A DNA stretch of 64,000 nt from Bacillota bacterium. GTDB lineage: Bacteria; Bacillota; Clostridia; Christensenellales; Aristaeellaceae. How positions within the stretch are numbered: the stretch's first letter is position 1; each line of letters opens with the position of its first letter. This document shows positions 44,414 through 53,434 of this stretch, piece after piece. The notes below the pieces were generated by a model. The model worked only from the letters and a program-made list of their open reading frames with translations, searched no databases and was not told the origin of the DNA. The position numbers were made by a program, and so were the translations under genes. The stretch lies in the NCBI GenBank assembly GCA_023404345.1, contig JAEYCB010000041.1, forward strand, positions 1 through 64,000, written 5' to 3'.

Positions 44414-44674
44414 TCAATCTTTCTTGGGCTCTTCGTAGGTTAGTGCCTGCGAGCTGTCGCCCATGCCGTCGGTCGTGGGGTCTACCACCACGCCCAAAAT
44501 CGCCAGAACCGCGAAAACGGCGTTGACAACGGACAGCAGCTTGTCCCCGATCTCGCCGAGGTCCAGCGTATATCCGAGTGTAGCCGCAACCGTCTGCACC
44601 AGCAGCAGCAGCGCAGGAATCAACGCCAGCCAGAAAGCTTTGTTTTTAATCCGCACAAGCCAGTTAATTTTCAT
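44414..44674 (-). CDS. Phage holin (phi LC3 type)
   Basis: This 86-residue protein makes membrane lesions that release the endolysin. Typical of the phi LC3 holin family are the start MKINWLVRIKNKAFW, one or two hydrophobic segments (about 13-35 and 46-64) and an acidic C-terminus. The ATG overlaps the stop of the XhlA-like gene (ATGA). It is the terminal gene of the prophage. Confidence 0.9.
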   Translation of the reverse strand: MKINWLVRIKNKAFWLALIPALLLLVQTVAATLGYTLDLGEIGDKLLSVVNAVFAVLAILGVVVDPTTDGMGDSSQALTYEEPKKD

Positions 44675-44955
44675 GCTCGGTCCCCCTTTTTTTCCTCGAG
44701 ATTGTTGATTCTTCTGTCGTGATTCTCAATCTTCTCGTCCTGCTTCTCGTTGTGATCCCACAGGCGCCGATGCGATTCTTTTGCATTTTGGCGGCTGGTC
44801 TCAATGGCTTTTGCATTGGTGGCCACGTCTTCCTTGAGGTTTTCCAGCGTCACCGTCAAGGTGGTGATGGTGGAATTAAGTTTAATAAGTGGCGCTCCAA
44901 TGCTAATGCCGAGGCCCACAACGGCGATCAGGACAGTGATAACTGTCCATTCCAC
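44671..44955 (-). CDS. XhlA-like membrane-anchored coiled-coil phage protein
   Basis: The 94-residue protein has an N-terminal membrane helix (about residues 4-24) and then a charged coiled coil to the end. This matches haemolysin XhlA-type lysis accessory proteins in the inverted order (membrane segment first). The start is GTG at 44955 with GGGGG 7 bases upstream; the nearest ATG is in another frame. It is coupled to the holin gene. Confidence 0.75.
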   Translation of the reverse strand: MEWTVITVLIAVVGLGISIGAPLIKLNSTITTLTVTLENLKEDVATNAKAIETSRQNAKESHRRLWDHNEKQDEKIENHDRRINNLEEKKGDRA

Positions 44956-44959
44956 CGCG

Positions 44960-45742
44960 TTACCCCCTCAAAAACTGGGTCATCATGTATGCCCTACGAG
45001 TATACCCGTCCGTGCAGATGGCCGTCACCAGCGACCAGCCGTTCTTTTCGCGCTCAACCAGCACGCGAGCACCGGAGTTGACCTTCCAATAGACCGGCTC
45101 CTTCTGGCTGGCTGTCTTGCGCAGCTTTACAGGGTTGCCGTCAGGCGATACAACCGTGGCATACCGTTCAGCGCTCGCGGCGGGCGTTCCAGCGGTAAGG
45201 CCGTTCGGTACGCTATCCGCGCCCGTGTCCGCCCCTTGGCTAATTTCCGCGCCGATCTCCACCCCCGGCTGTACGTCCACACCGTAGTCAATTTCAGCGA
45301 ACCACATGACGTGCGTCCATCCGTTTTTTAGCGTGCTCCCTGCCACACGCTCCATTGTGGAGCTGGAATGCACAACGTCGCACGCTCGATTCTGGCCGTT
45401 CTTGTCTGTGTCGGTCAAGGCGTTTTCGCCTACATACAGGCCCACATGCGAGAAGTCGCCCAACCCGTCGCCCCTGTACTTGGCGGGCAGGTTGGCTTCT
45501 GTGTCCTCGTGGATCAGCATCCCCGCGCCCGGCACCAGCTTTCCGGATGCCTTGGCGTTTTCCAGCGTTCCCAACCACACGGCTTTCCGCGCCATGTCGT
45601 TGCTTCCGCTGTAGTCCATGCTGCCGCCCGCCTGTCGCACGCAGTGCTCCACGAACGCTTGACAATCCATTTCCTCGTAAGTGTACCCCACGCCAACCGC
45701 CTGCACGGCGGCGGCGGCTACGCTTTTCCCAGTAGGTCGCAT
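44960..45742 (-). CDS. Endolysin, NlpC/P60-type peptidase with SH3 domain
   Basis: The 260-residue enzyme probably cleaves the peptide part of peptidoglycan at the end of the lytic cycle. Catalytic candidates are Cys27 in EEMDCQAFV and His99 in DFSHVGLYVG, spaced as in NlpC/P60 peptidases. The last 70 residues resemble a bacterial SH3 wall-binding domain (KLRKTASQ, WSLVTAICTDGYTRRAYM). Start: ATG at 45742; an in-frame GTG at 45751 sits too close to the AAAGG site but cannot be excluded. A 7-bp hairpin lies just upstream. Confidence 0.88.
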   Translation of the reverse strand: MRPTGKSVAAAAVQAVGVGYTYEEMDCQAFVEHCVRQAGGSMDYSGSNDMARKAVWLGTLENAKASGKLVPGAGMLIHEDTEANLPAKYRGDGLGDFSHVGLYVGENALTDTDKNGQNRACDVVHSSSTMERVAGSTLKNGWTHVMWFAEIDYGVDVQPGVEIGAEISQGADTGADSVPNGLTAGTPAASAERYATVVSPDGNPVKLRKTASQKEPVYWKVNSGARVLVEREKNGWSLVTAICTDGYTRRAYMMTQFLRG

Positions 45743-45766
45743 CTCAATCACTACCTTTCATCTTCA

Positions 45767-45786
45767 CTGGCCCGGCAGAGGGCCAG
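45767..45786. promoter_or_regulatory. Hairpin in the leader of the endolysin gene
   Basis: CTGGCCC (45767-45773) and GGGCCAG (45780-45786) form a 7-bp stem about 25 bases upstream of the endolysin ATG. It could modulate translation or mark an mRNA processing site. The rest of 45787-45876 holds nothing I can identify. Confidence 0.4.
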
Positions 45787-45876
45787 CGAAAAAACTGTGA
45801 GTATTGCCCCCGCAAACAGTCTAACAGGTATAAAAACCCAATGTACCACACGTATCCCGCCCTTCCGCCCACATGG

Positions 45877-46068
45877 TCATTCCGTTACCAGCTCGCCCAG
45901 CCCGCTTTCCTCAAGCAGCGCCTTCACCTGAGGCTTGAGGACTTCGGGAACATCCGCATACGCGGTCTTTCCAAGGATCACCCGTTGCGCGAAAAACATA
46001 GCCATCATGATACACCAGTCCTTTCCAAATATGATTTTTATGACAAACGACGCAAGCGCCGTAATCAT
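45877..46068 (-). CDS. Small phage protein of unknown function
   Basis: The 63-residue protein has a hydrophobic N-terminal half (about residues 3-32) and a polar helical C-terminus. It sits between the tail and lysis genes, overlaps the preceding stop by ATGA, and similar short proteins are common there in Firmicutes phages. It could be a second membrane-active lysis protein, but no motif shows this. Confidence 0.7.
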   Translation of the reverse strand: MITALASFVIKIIFGKDWCIMMAMFFAQRVILGKTAYADVPEVLKPQVKALLEESGLGELVTE

Positions 46069-46457
46069 TGATACACCTGCATAGCCATTTCCGCTATGCA
46101 GTCCTCGATAAACTCGCCACGGTCGGCCAGTGACTGCACCTGCGCACGCAAAAGATCGTTTTCTGCCGCCAACTCATCAACCGTTTTTACAGGTTGCGGC
46201 GGCACGTAGTCCGCGTCCATTTCCTCCTGCGTGCGCTCGCGCCACTTGGGGGAACCGTCAGGCACGTATACATAGCGGGGGATGCCGCGATCATCGTACA
46301 GAGGCGCGGGGAAATAGTTCCCCTGCGCATGGTGGTATCGATCGCCGACCCCCTCGTCAATCTGTACCCACTCTTCTCCGAAAACGAACGCAGAGCTATT
46401 CACAGAAACAATAAGGTTTCTTTCGTTAAGCAACACCAATACATTGTAGCTATCCAT
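46065..46457 (-). CDS. Phage protein of unknown function, tail-fibre region
   Basis: The 130-residue protein starts at ATG 46457, preceded by GGAGG. The N-terminal half is beta-rich with YHHAQGNYFPAPLYDDRG, the middle is KWRERTQEEMD, and the C-terminal 45 residues form a leucine-zipper-like coiled coil (DELAAENDLLRAQVQSL). Comparable proteins follow tail-fibre genes in many Gram-positive phages and may help fibre assembly. It is transcribed with its neighbours. Confidence 0.7.
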   Translation of the reverse strand: MDSYNVLVLLNERNLIVSVNSSAFVFGEEWVQIDEGVGDRYHHAQGNYFPAPLYDDRGIPRYVYVPDGSPKWRERTQEEMDADYVPPQPVKTVDELAAENDLLRAQVQSLADRGEFIEDCIAEMAMQVYQ

Positions 46458-46474
46458 GGACGTATTTCCTCCCG

Positions 46475-48382
46475 TCACAAATCCGCGCTGGACGATACTT
46501 TGAATTTAACGAGTTGATTCGCTCCGTTTGATACGCCAAACACGCGAACTCCGTCACTATACGATTCAGAATACACTGCTATCTGTTTCCACTCGCTACC
46601 ATCAAGAACATCTGCATACCCTTCTGCTCCAGTGATGGTTGAAAACACGCTTGTGGTTGGAACGACTCTCATTTGGATTTTGAAAGGTACGTGAATACTG
46701 AATACGTTAATGCTGTTTGTTGTGCAAGTGTACAAATTTTCGACATTGAAATACCTTGAGCATTCAAGATACGAATTCGCGTATTTCGTCGCTTCCCAAG
46801 GCGGAAGGGTCTTTGACGTATACGACCCTTTAAGCAGCACTGGCTTTGAAATGATTGACTGTGCTGCGGGGTTGAACGCGAATTGGCACAGATCGCCATA
46901 GATGTTCTGGAGATACAGCGTGCCGATAGTATTTGATACTGCTGTTTGTGCGTCGCTTGATGCGCTATCATAGGTTATTGTCCCTATCATCAGTTGCTCC
47001 CCAACATACGCAGCTAACGTGTATTCTTCGCCGTTAATCAGCGGGTCCATACGCTGGAGAAAAAATCCTTTTGAGGATACAGAAATTCCACTGGATTGCA
47101 GGCTGATTGTGCCGCTAATCACCCACCTATCAATCGAATAGATGAAGCTGCCGCTGTACGTGGTCAATCTGCGTTGGTTGATGGGGTTCGAAAAATCCGG
47201 GTTGTCCAACAAGTTGGTCCTGTCCTGATTGCACCCCTGCCACGAAAGAGTACCATCAGCCGCAAGGCCCAGCGTCACAACCGTCTCGTTGTTGGTGGTC
47301 TGCACGGCCCTATACCCCTGATTGTAAATGCCCACCAAGTCGGAGCTGCTCAGGGATTCCAGCGCAGCCGCCGTGCACGGGTAAATCTGGCCGGGCAGAT
47401 CAACGTTTCCATCCTGATCAGGCTGCACCCCATTCACGGTGCTAACGGCACCGCTTCCGGGCGCGCCGCGCCAGTTGGTGGCGTATGCCCAGAGCGCGGT
47501 TGATGCGTCGCCGCCCTGCGTGCAGGTATATACGTTGCCGATATTGGCGTTGTCGGTGCCGGTGTAAAGGTACAAATCCCCGGCAAGCGCCGCCTCAATG
47601 CCCGTGGCATAGGCCGTGGACGTGGTGCTGGTGCCTGTGATCGCGCTGCCCTGGAATGCAGTTATTCCGCGCACGCCCTGGATTCCCTGGATGCCCTGCG
47701 GGACGCCCATGGTGATTTTCCATGCGCCGTCCACCAGTTGGGCCGTTGCCGTTGCGGGCTGCGTGGGTTCTAGCGTGTTGGCGGTAGCGGTCAGACCGTT
47801 CAACGCAGCGGCGGCGGTGTTGGCAGTTGCCGCCGCCTTATTGGCCGCGGCTGCCGCTGTGTTGGCAGTCCCGGCTGCCGTGTTCGCCGCCTGCGTGGCC
47901 TGCTGGGACGCCGTCAAGGCGCTGCTAAGCTGGTTCAGCGCGCTCTCCACGTCCAGCATGATCTGCTGAATCTCGTCCAGGTTGGGCAGGACGTTGCCGG
48001 GGTCAACGATCACAAGCGTCGAACCAAGGCGCACGGTGGTAGCGATATGCACAAGGTCGGTGCCCCCCACGCTTAGCGTGATGGTCAGCCTCCCGGTACA
48101 GGCATAGACGAAGGACGGAAACTCGACGCTGGCCACGTTTCCGCTGATGGTTCCCGCCACCGTAACGGTGCTCCCATCCTGCTGCCGCACGAAATACCCC
48201 ATGCATTCCCCGGACAGCTCCACAGGCAATCCGGCGTTGGTGACGGACACGTTCAGCACGTTGGCATAGCTCTGTCCCTGAATCAGCTGGTCGTTGGTGT
48301 TTTGCAGGCCGAGCGTTGTAATCAGCGTGCCCTGCGAGATGTCAACGGTTTTGTTGATAGGGATAACAATGTTGTTAGCCAT
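46475..48382 (-). CDS. BppU-family baseplate upper / receptor-binding fibre protein
   Basis: The 635-residue structural protein begins with a BppU-type domain (residues 1-140, with VPVELSGECMGYF-like strands and YACTGRLTITLSV), which attaches to the baseplate. An Ala-rich heptad coiled coil follows (about 150-195), then a short collagen-like GIQGIQGVRG stretch. The C-terminal 400 residues are probably the trimeric receptor-binding part. GGAGG precedes the ATG. This is the likely host-range determinant. Confidence 0.85.
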   Translation of the reverse strand: MANNIVIPINKTVDISQGTLITTLGLQNTNDQLIQGQSYANVLNVSVTNAGLPVELSGECMGYFVRQQDGSTVTVAGTISGNVASVEFPSFVYACTGRLTITLSVGGTDLVHIATTVRLGSTLVIVDPGNVLPNLDEIQQIMLDVESALNQLSSALTASQQATQAANTAAGTANTAAAAANKAAATANTAAAALNGLTATANTLEPTQPATATAQLVDGAWKITMGVPQGIQGIQGVRGITAFQGSAITGTSTTSTAYATGIEAALAGDLYLYTGTDNANIGNVYTCTQGGDASTALWAYATNWRGAPGSGAVSTVNGVQPDQDGNVDLPGQIYPCTAAALESLSSSDLVGIYNQGYRAVQTTNNETVVTLGLAADGTLSWQGCNQDRTNLLDNPDFSNPINQRRLTTYSGSFIYSIDRWVISGTISLQSSGISVSSKGFFLQRMDPLINGEEYTLAAYVGEQLMIGTITYDSASSDAQTAVSNTIGTLYLQNIYGDLCQFAFNPAAQSIISKPVLLKGSYTSKTLPPWEATKYANSYLECSRYFNVENLYTCTTNSINVFSIHVPFKIQMRVVPTTSVFSTITGAEGYADVLDGSEWKQIAVYSESYSDGVRVFGVSNGANQLVKFKVSSSADL

Positions 48383-48653
48383 TGTCCTGCTCCTCCTTCG
48401 CCAGCATTACGCGCACCGTCCCGTCCTGCCGCGCGGAATACCCGGACAGCTTGGTGTATCCTCGGTAGATGGTGGATGTTCGCCCATCCGAATAGTTGAT
48501 GATGCCCGTGTTTTCGGGATCGTCAAACTCCGCGATGATGTCCGCGGCGCGCCGGTCGTCGATCATGTCAAAAACGAGCGTTCCCATGAGCGACCCCACG
48601 CCGCAGAAAAGGACGTCGTGCATTGCCCCGGTTGCTGTTTTAATAATCTGCAT
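48375..48653 (-). CDS. Small phage tail-region protein
   Basis: The 92-residue protein lies between the tail-associated protein and BppU genes and overlaps the BppU start. The ATG at 48653 has GGAGGG just upstream; an ATG at 48665 overlapping the previous stop is the alternative. The text MQIIKTATGAMHDVLFCGVG and an internal YSDGRTSTIYRGYTKL suggest a small beta-rich structural protein. Family not recognised. Confidence 0.75.
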   Translation of the reverse strand: MQIIKTATGAMHDVLFCGVGSLMGTLVFDMIDDRRAADIIAEFDDPENTGIINYSDGRTSTIYRGYTKLSGYSARQDGTVRVMLAKEEQDNG

Positions 48654-48664
48654 GTTTCCCTCCA

Positions 48665-50608
48665 TTAAGAGTGCCCCCCGTTTCCAAGTACGTAAGCTGC
48701 GTCAGCGGGATCAGAGTACCAAGAGGCACCGCGCCCCCCTATGTCAATCGTTCCGACGTTGAGGTAGGTAATTCGTGCGCTTCCGCTGACAAGCTGCTCG
48801 ATCTCGGCGACATCGGCCTGCAGGTTGTTAAAAGCGGCTTGTGTGGCATAAACGGTTTGCAGGTTCGCAGACGTCACCGTACGGCTTCCGATCTGTCCGC
48901 CGCTGATGTATCCCGGCGTATCGCCCACCTGTATGTTTTTGGCGTATACGTTTCCCGTGAATGTCCCGTTTGCGGCGCTGATGTCGCCCTTAAATGTCCC
49001 GGTCGCGGCCTGCAACTCGCCCGTAAACGTGCCTGTGGCGGCGTTTAGGTTGGTTGCGGTCACGCCTGTAAACGTGATCGCCTGCGACCACGTCTGTCCG
49101 CCGTTTGCGGTGAACGCGATACCATAGTTGGTGCCGTCGTACAGTCCAAACCGGATTTGCTGTTGCGGGTTGGATGGGTTCTGGCATACGATGTTCCCCG
49201 CGTCCCAGAAAAAATTCGCGTTGCCAAGAATTTTCACAAGCGCGGCCTGCAATGTGCCCGTGGTGATCTCGTCCGCCACGATGCCCGCGCCTGTGATGGC
49301 GGTGCGCCATTGCCATTGATCGCCCACCTTCGAGGACGCCAGCAAAATGCCCGCGCCCGTGATGCGCACGGCCTGCGTGCCGTCGCTGGTCACGAACACC
49401 AGCGACCCGTCGGACGGGTCAGTGTACATCGTGGTGCCGCTGGACAGGATGGCCGTCACCATCGTGTTGAGATACCCCTGCAGCAGGGTGGGGTTGCTCT
49501 GCGCCACCTGCGCCCCGGCCTGCGCTTTCTGGGCCGTCTGCGTCTGATTCCAGACGATATCGGTAATAAAATTCCCAAGGTTGATCTTGCTTTTTTCGGG
49601 GTAAAGCAGGTCTTGGGTGTATTTGATGATCTTCGCGGCTACCTTAAGCCCCTGCACGTCCACGTTGGCAGCGCCGCCGAGCAGGATCGGCTCGCCCGTG
49701 TACCCCATGGCGTACAGGTCCAGCACTGTCCCCGTGATACTCAGTTTGGGGCTGTTGGTCGCCTGCAACGCCTCCCACGCCTCGGACAGCAGCGCCGAGG
49801 GGTCCTCCTGCTCGTAGTCGGTGAAGATGCCGAATCGCGGCGTCCCGTTGCGCCCAAAGGCCGCCGTTGCCGCTGTGTCCTCGATGTACAGTTGCCCTGC
49901 CGGCTTGTTTGCCGGGTTCCCCGCCGCCGTACTCCATACCGCCGGGCCGATGTTCACGGTGTTCTCCACGCCGTCGGTGGTAGTCGTTTTCCCGTAGGCG
50001 TACAGCGCGGTCTTTACGTCGCTGTCATCGTAGATGATCTGCACCTTGGGCAGGTTGCGCTCAAGACTCAGGCGCAGGCCCGTTTGTATGGGCGTGTCTG
50101 CCGCCACGTCCAGGTATTTCCCGGATATGCCGGATGCGTCAAACGTCACGCGGGGGGTGATGCGCAGCTCCCACAGCTCGCGGATATCGGCTACTGCCGT
50201 CCATACGTCCTTGTAGCTGTCGTCGAGGGTAGCCGTGTTGGTGGCCGTGCAGGTGCCCAGCGCCCAGCTTGTGCCGGTCAATGCCTGTGTGATGGCATTG
50301 GCCGGGGTAGCGTTGGTAGGGGTGAATACGCCCAGCACATAGTCACGCAGCTCTGCCACGCAGATATGCACAGCGCGAAGCGTTTGGGTGCCTGCCGGCT
50401 GGTCCGTCTGCGCGCGGTAAATCTCAAAGCACTGGAAAATCCCCTGATCGTCGGAAAAGCCCACCCGCTGCATGCGCTGGATGGGCTTTGTTTCGTCGAA
50501 AGGAAACGTGGCGCGCAGCTCCATCTGGTCCTGCACCCATTCGGCTTTGCTCGCGTCGTTGCGAACAAAAAGCGCGGCTCCCGCCACGCTGAAAAACGTG
50601 AAATACAC
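48665..50608 (-). CDS. Phage tail-associated (Tal-type) structural protein
   Basis: The 647-residue protein follows the distal tail gene, where siphoviruses encode the tail-tip hub. The first 350 residues resemble the prophage tail-protein (Tal/gp44-like) hub domain; the C-terminal part has repeated short beta elements (ATGTFTGELQAATGTFKGDISAANG type) that form a fibre-like shaft. The start is GTG at 50608, immediately after the stop of the previous gene, with AGGTGG upstream. No peptidase motif is evident. Confidence 0.85.
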   Translation of the reverse strand: MYFTFFSVAGAALFVRNDASKAEWVQDQMELRATFPFDETKPIQRMQRVGFSDDQGIFQCFEIYRAQTDQPAGTQTLRAVHICVAELRDYVLGVFTPTNATPANAITQALTGTSWALGTCTATNTATLDDSYKDVWTAVADIRELWELRITPRVTFDASGISGKYLDVAADTPIQTGLRLSLERNLPKVQIIYDDSDVKTALYAYGKTTTTDGVENTVNIGPAVWSTAAGNPANKPAGQLYIEDTAATAAFGRNGTPRFGIFTDYEQEDPSALLSEAWEALQATNSPKLSITGTVLDLYAMGYTGEPILLGGAANVDVQGLKVAAKIIKYTQDLLYPEKSKINLGNFITDIVWNQTQTAQKAQAGAQVAQSNPTLLQGYLNTMVTAILSSGTTMYTDPSDGSLVFVTSDGTQAVRITGAGILLASSKVGDQWQWRTAITGAGIVADEITTGTLQAALVKILGNANFFWDAGNIVCQNPSNPQQQIRFGLYDGTNYGIAFTANGGQTWSQAITFTGVTATNLNAATGTFTGELQAATGTFKGDISAANGTFTGNVYAKNIQVGDTPGYISGGQIGSRTVTSANLQTVYATQAAFNNLQADVAEIEQLVSGSARITYLNVGTIDIGGRGASWYSDPADAAYVLGNGGHS

Positions 50609-51331
50609 CTAATCCCACCTTTCGCGCCAGTACACGCGCCCTTGACCGGTGATGTTGTTGTACCCCAGCACCGGGGCGAAAAAGTCGGACGCGGGGAACG
50701 CATAGGCGCTCATGATGCTGTTTCCGTTCAGCGTGATGGTCTGGTGCTCAAGGTCGATCACCAACTGTCCGGGTCCGACCGCACCGTTCAGCGTGATGGT
50801 CTGCGTGCCGTTGGACCATGCGGGGTTTTGTACCGCCGCCGAAAGCGTTGCGCGAATCTCCATGTGCGGCGGCTGGCTCCCGTGAACCATGAACGGGGTG
50901 CCGCATGCGCTGCTGTTCTCCGCCGTGCTGGTAAAAAACGGCTCGTAGCTGGTGAACACCATCTTCCCAACCTCCCACCACTCGCGGATGGAGAGCTGGG
51001 GGAACGTCGTGCAGATGGCGTCGATGTACTGCCCAATGCGGTCCGGGAGCATCAAGCGCTGCGGCTTGTCGCTGGCCGCCCATCGCCTGATGGCCTCCAT
51101 GGATTCGCACCGTGCGTCCCGGTCCTGATCCAGCAGGGCGAATGTCACGGTGATGGTGCGTGTTTTGCCCCGGATGCGCACGAAATCCGAGCCGGAAAGC
51201 ACGGCTCGGTCCACCGCCGTGACCGACTGCGTGATGGGCGATACCACAATATCAACGACATTAACCGCCGCAACGTCCTCAAACGCCACGCCGTTAAACA
51301 GTAGCATTCCGCAGGCACTAGTATTCATCAT
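50609..51331 (-). CDS. Distal tail protein (Dit-like)
   Basis: The 240-residue protein fits the siphovirus Dit family, which forms the ring joining tail tube and baseplate. The N-terminal belt domain (RIRGKTRTITVTFALLDQD, about residues 50-70) is followed by a galectin-like C-terminal domain with PHMEIRATLSAA and GPGQLVIDLEHQTITLNG, a typical Dit segment. The ATG at 51331 has GGAGG 6 bases upstream and overlaps the tape-measure stop by 4 bases. Confidence 0.88.
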   Translation of the reverse strand: MMNTSACGMLLFNGVAFEDVAAVNVVDIVVSPITQSVTAVDRAVLSGSDFVRIRGKTRTITVTFALLDQDRDARCESMEAIRRWAASDKPQRLMLPDRIGQYIDAICTTFPQLSIREWWEVGKMVFTSYEPFFTSTAENSSACGTPFMVHGSQPPHMEIRATLSAAVQNPAWSNGTQTITLNGAVGPGQLVIDLEHQTITLNGNSIMSAYAFPASDFFAPVLGYNNITGQGRVYWRERWD

Positions 51332-53430
51332 GTCGGCCTCCATTTGCTCATATCGTAGCTTTGCATTTCAAGGCCCTGACGGGTCGAAACAGCTGCCGTG
51401 ATCTCGTCTCCATCCAATGTCACATTTACCTGGGGCGCCGGCATGCTGGCGAACAGGTCACGCGGCATACTGGCCCACAATGCCGCATAATTGATTTGCG
51501 GCGCGCTCGTTGCGGGTTCCGTCTGGGCGCGTGGAATGACATTCATATTGGCGCGCACTGAGGCATCCACAATATGCCCCATCTTCTGCCACAGCGTATC
51601 AAGAGGGATGAGGGCTTCCGGGCCTGCCTCGCCTACTGTGTTCAGCACGCCATCAGCCCCAAAAAGCTTCGTTTCCTCAGTAAAAATGCCGCCGCGCGCA
51701 TTTTTTCTTCCATGGTAATTGGAGCTGTACGGGTCATTCACGCCCCCGCGAGCATCACCGAATAATACGCTCGCATCTACAGTGAAGATGTTCTTAAGCC
51801 CCTCCTTGATACTTGCCCACCAGTTGGAAGCCTCTGCGCTGATCTCTTCCCAAGAGGGGAAGTTTAGAACACCAAGTGTCCAGTCCAGCACGGCCCGCAT
51901 AGCCGGAAAAAAGTTGTTGTTCCACCAGTTCGTGATTTGTGTCGAAAGCTCGCTCCATTCCGGAAGCCCCAGCTTTCCAAGCCACCAGTTCAGAACCTCC
52001 ACCATGGCCGGTCGGAAGGTTCCGTTCCACCAGTCCGTTACCTGCGCGGAAAGCTCCTCCCAGCTCGGGAGCCCTAGCGCCCCCAGCGTCCAGTCCAGTA
52101 CGCCAAGGAGCGCGGGCTTGATGATACCGTTCCACCATTCGGCAACCTGCTCTGAAATAGAAGCCCAGTCGATGTTTTGTAGCTTTCCAAACGTCCACAC
52201 AAGCGCGTTTTTCAGAAAACCGAGGATCCCGCCGGAGCCGTCTCCCCACCAGCTCGCCACCGTTTCTTTGATCTCCTCCCACGAAGGAAAGGAGATATCC
52301 GGGATATGGGGAAGGTTGATACCGAAAAATGAATTAAGACTGTCGACCAGCCCATTTCCGAACGTCGTCACCATGTTGGGAATGGCGTTGACGACATTCC
52401 CAACAAGCCCGTCAAGTAGTTTCGGTACTTCCGTTGCTATCCATCCTGTAACGGCGCTGATAGCCCCCGGCGCGCTGTCGATGATGGCGTTAACTAGTTT
52501 TCCCAGCATATCTGGTACATTTTCGACCACCCAATCCCATCCAGTGTCAAACGCCTCTCCCAAAATCGTACCGGCCTCTTGCCCCAGTTCGCTGAATCCT
52601 CCGCTTTCAAAGGCGTTCGAAAGGCGGGAAAGCCAGTCGTTTACCATGGGCAACGCATCGGTAGCCAAAAGCTCGAAAGCGCCCTGGGTGATCTGTCCGT
52701 TGAACTCCGAAAAATTGTCTTTAAGGGTAGAAATCTGGCCGTTAAAGGTCTTGGATTGGGCAATATTTGCTCCAAAATATTTCCCCCCCTCTTTTGAGGC
52801 TGCAATAAGAGCCTTATTCAACAAGTCGTAGGACACTTTCATGTCCTTGACTTCTGCGGCAGATTTGCCGGTATAATCGGCCAGTAATCCATAAATATCA
52901 ATGCCTGCGTATGCAAACTGCTTAATGTCAGCAGTTGTGGCTTCTCCGGCGTTTTTCACTTGCTGGAGATTTTGAGCCATGCGCACAAGCTCATCGGCAC
53001 CGCCGCCCGTTGCGCTAACAGCATCTGTCAGTGCTAGAATGGTTTCCCGTGCAGAGTCCGCGCTTTCCCCAGTGGAAATCAAAAACTGGTTCGCCTGAAC
53101 CAGCTCGCTCATGCCAAAGGGGGTTTCGGCCGCATCTTTTCGGATTTTTTCAATGGCAGCGTAAGCCTTTTCCTGATCACCCAGCGCCGTTGTGAACGCA
53201 GTAGTATACGTCTGCATCTGAGCGTTATACTCGATTCCGTTCTGTATCAGCGCCTTGATACCATTGGCGGCTGCACCGACTGCACTTCCGATTGCGCTTA
53301 TAGCCCCGTTTGCAAGCGCGCTCCATCTGGCTGTTTTTCTTGCGATATCGTCAGTCGCGGAATCAAGTCCGCGTTTTAACTGACTGTCGTCTGCCTCGAT
53401 CTGAAATACTACCTTTCCATCAGCTGGCAT
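51328..53430 (-). CDS. Tail tape measure protein with Trp-rich tandem repeats
   Basis: The 700-residue protein sets tail length. The ATG at 53430 follows GGAGGAGG. The N-terminal part (about 30-260) is the conserved tape-measure core: helical, with ADDSQLKRGLDSA and FGMSELVQANQFL. Hydrophobic helices lie near residues 300-360. From about residue 390 to 540 there is a tandem 35-residue repeat (NWWN...P....L.WTLG.L..PSWEEL) in three full and two partial copies. A Gly/Asn-rich segment and an EAGPEALIPLD motif follow. It is relatively short for a tape measure, implying a short tail. Confidence 0.92.
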   Translation of the reverse strand: MPADGKVVFQIEADDSQLKRGLDSATDDIARKTARWSALANGAISAIGSAVGAAANGIKALIQNGIEYNAQMQTYTTAFTTALGDQEKAYAAIEKIRKDAAETPFGMSELVQANQFLISTGESADSARETILALTDAVSATGGGADELVRMAQNLQQVKNAGEATTADIKQFAYAGIDIYGLLADYTGKSAAEVKDMKVSYDLLNKALIAASKEGGKYFGANIAQSKTFNGQISTLKDNFSEFNGQITQGAFELLATDALPMVNDWLSRLSNAFESGGFSELGQEAGTILGEAFDTGWDWVVENVPDMLGKLVNAIIDSAPGAISAVTGWIATEVPKLLDGLVGNVVNAIPNMVTTFGNGLVDSLNSFFGINLPHIPDISFPSWEEIKETVASWWGDGSGGILGFLKNALVWTFGKLQNIDWASISEQVAEWWNGIIKPALLGVLDWTLGALGLPSWEELSAQVTDWWNGTFRPAMVEVLNWWLGKLGLPEWSELSTQITNWWNNNFFPAMRAVLDWTLGVLNFPSWEEISAEASNWWASIKEGLKNIFTVDASVLFGDARGGVNDPYSSNYHGRKNARGGIFTEETKLFGADGVLNTVGEAGPEALIPLDTLWQKMGHIVDASVRANMNVIPRAQTEPATSAPQINYAALWASMPRDLFASMPAPQVNVTLDGDEITAAVSTRQGLEMQSYDMSKWRPT

Positions 53431-53434
53431 GGTC

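Noticed and set aside
49157..51304. Very long open frame on the plus strand opposite the tail-hub and Dit genes
   Set aside because: Frames antisense to GC-rich genes are often open. It has no ribosome site, no signal or domain, and Arg/His/Val-rich composition typical of an antisense frame. The minus-strand genes have clear families.
51719..52831. 370-codon open frame antisense to the tape measure gene
   Set aside because: Serine/proline-rich antisense frame created by the repeats in the tape measure; no ribosome site.
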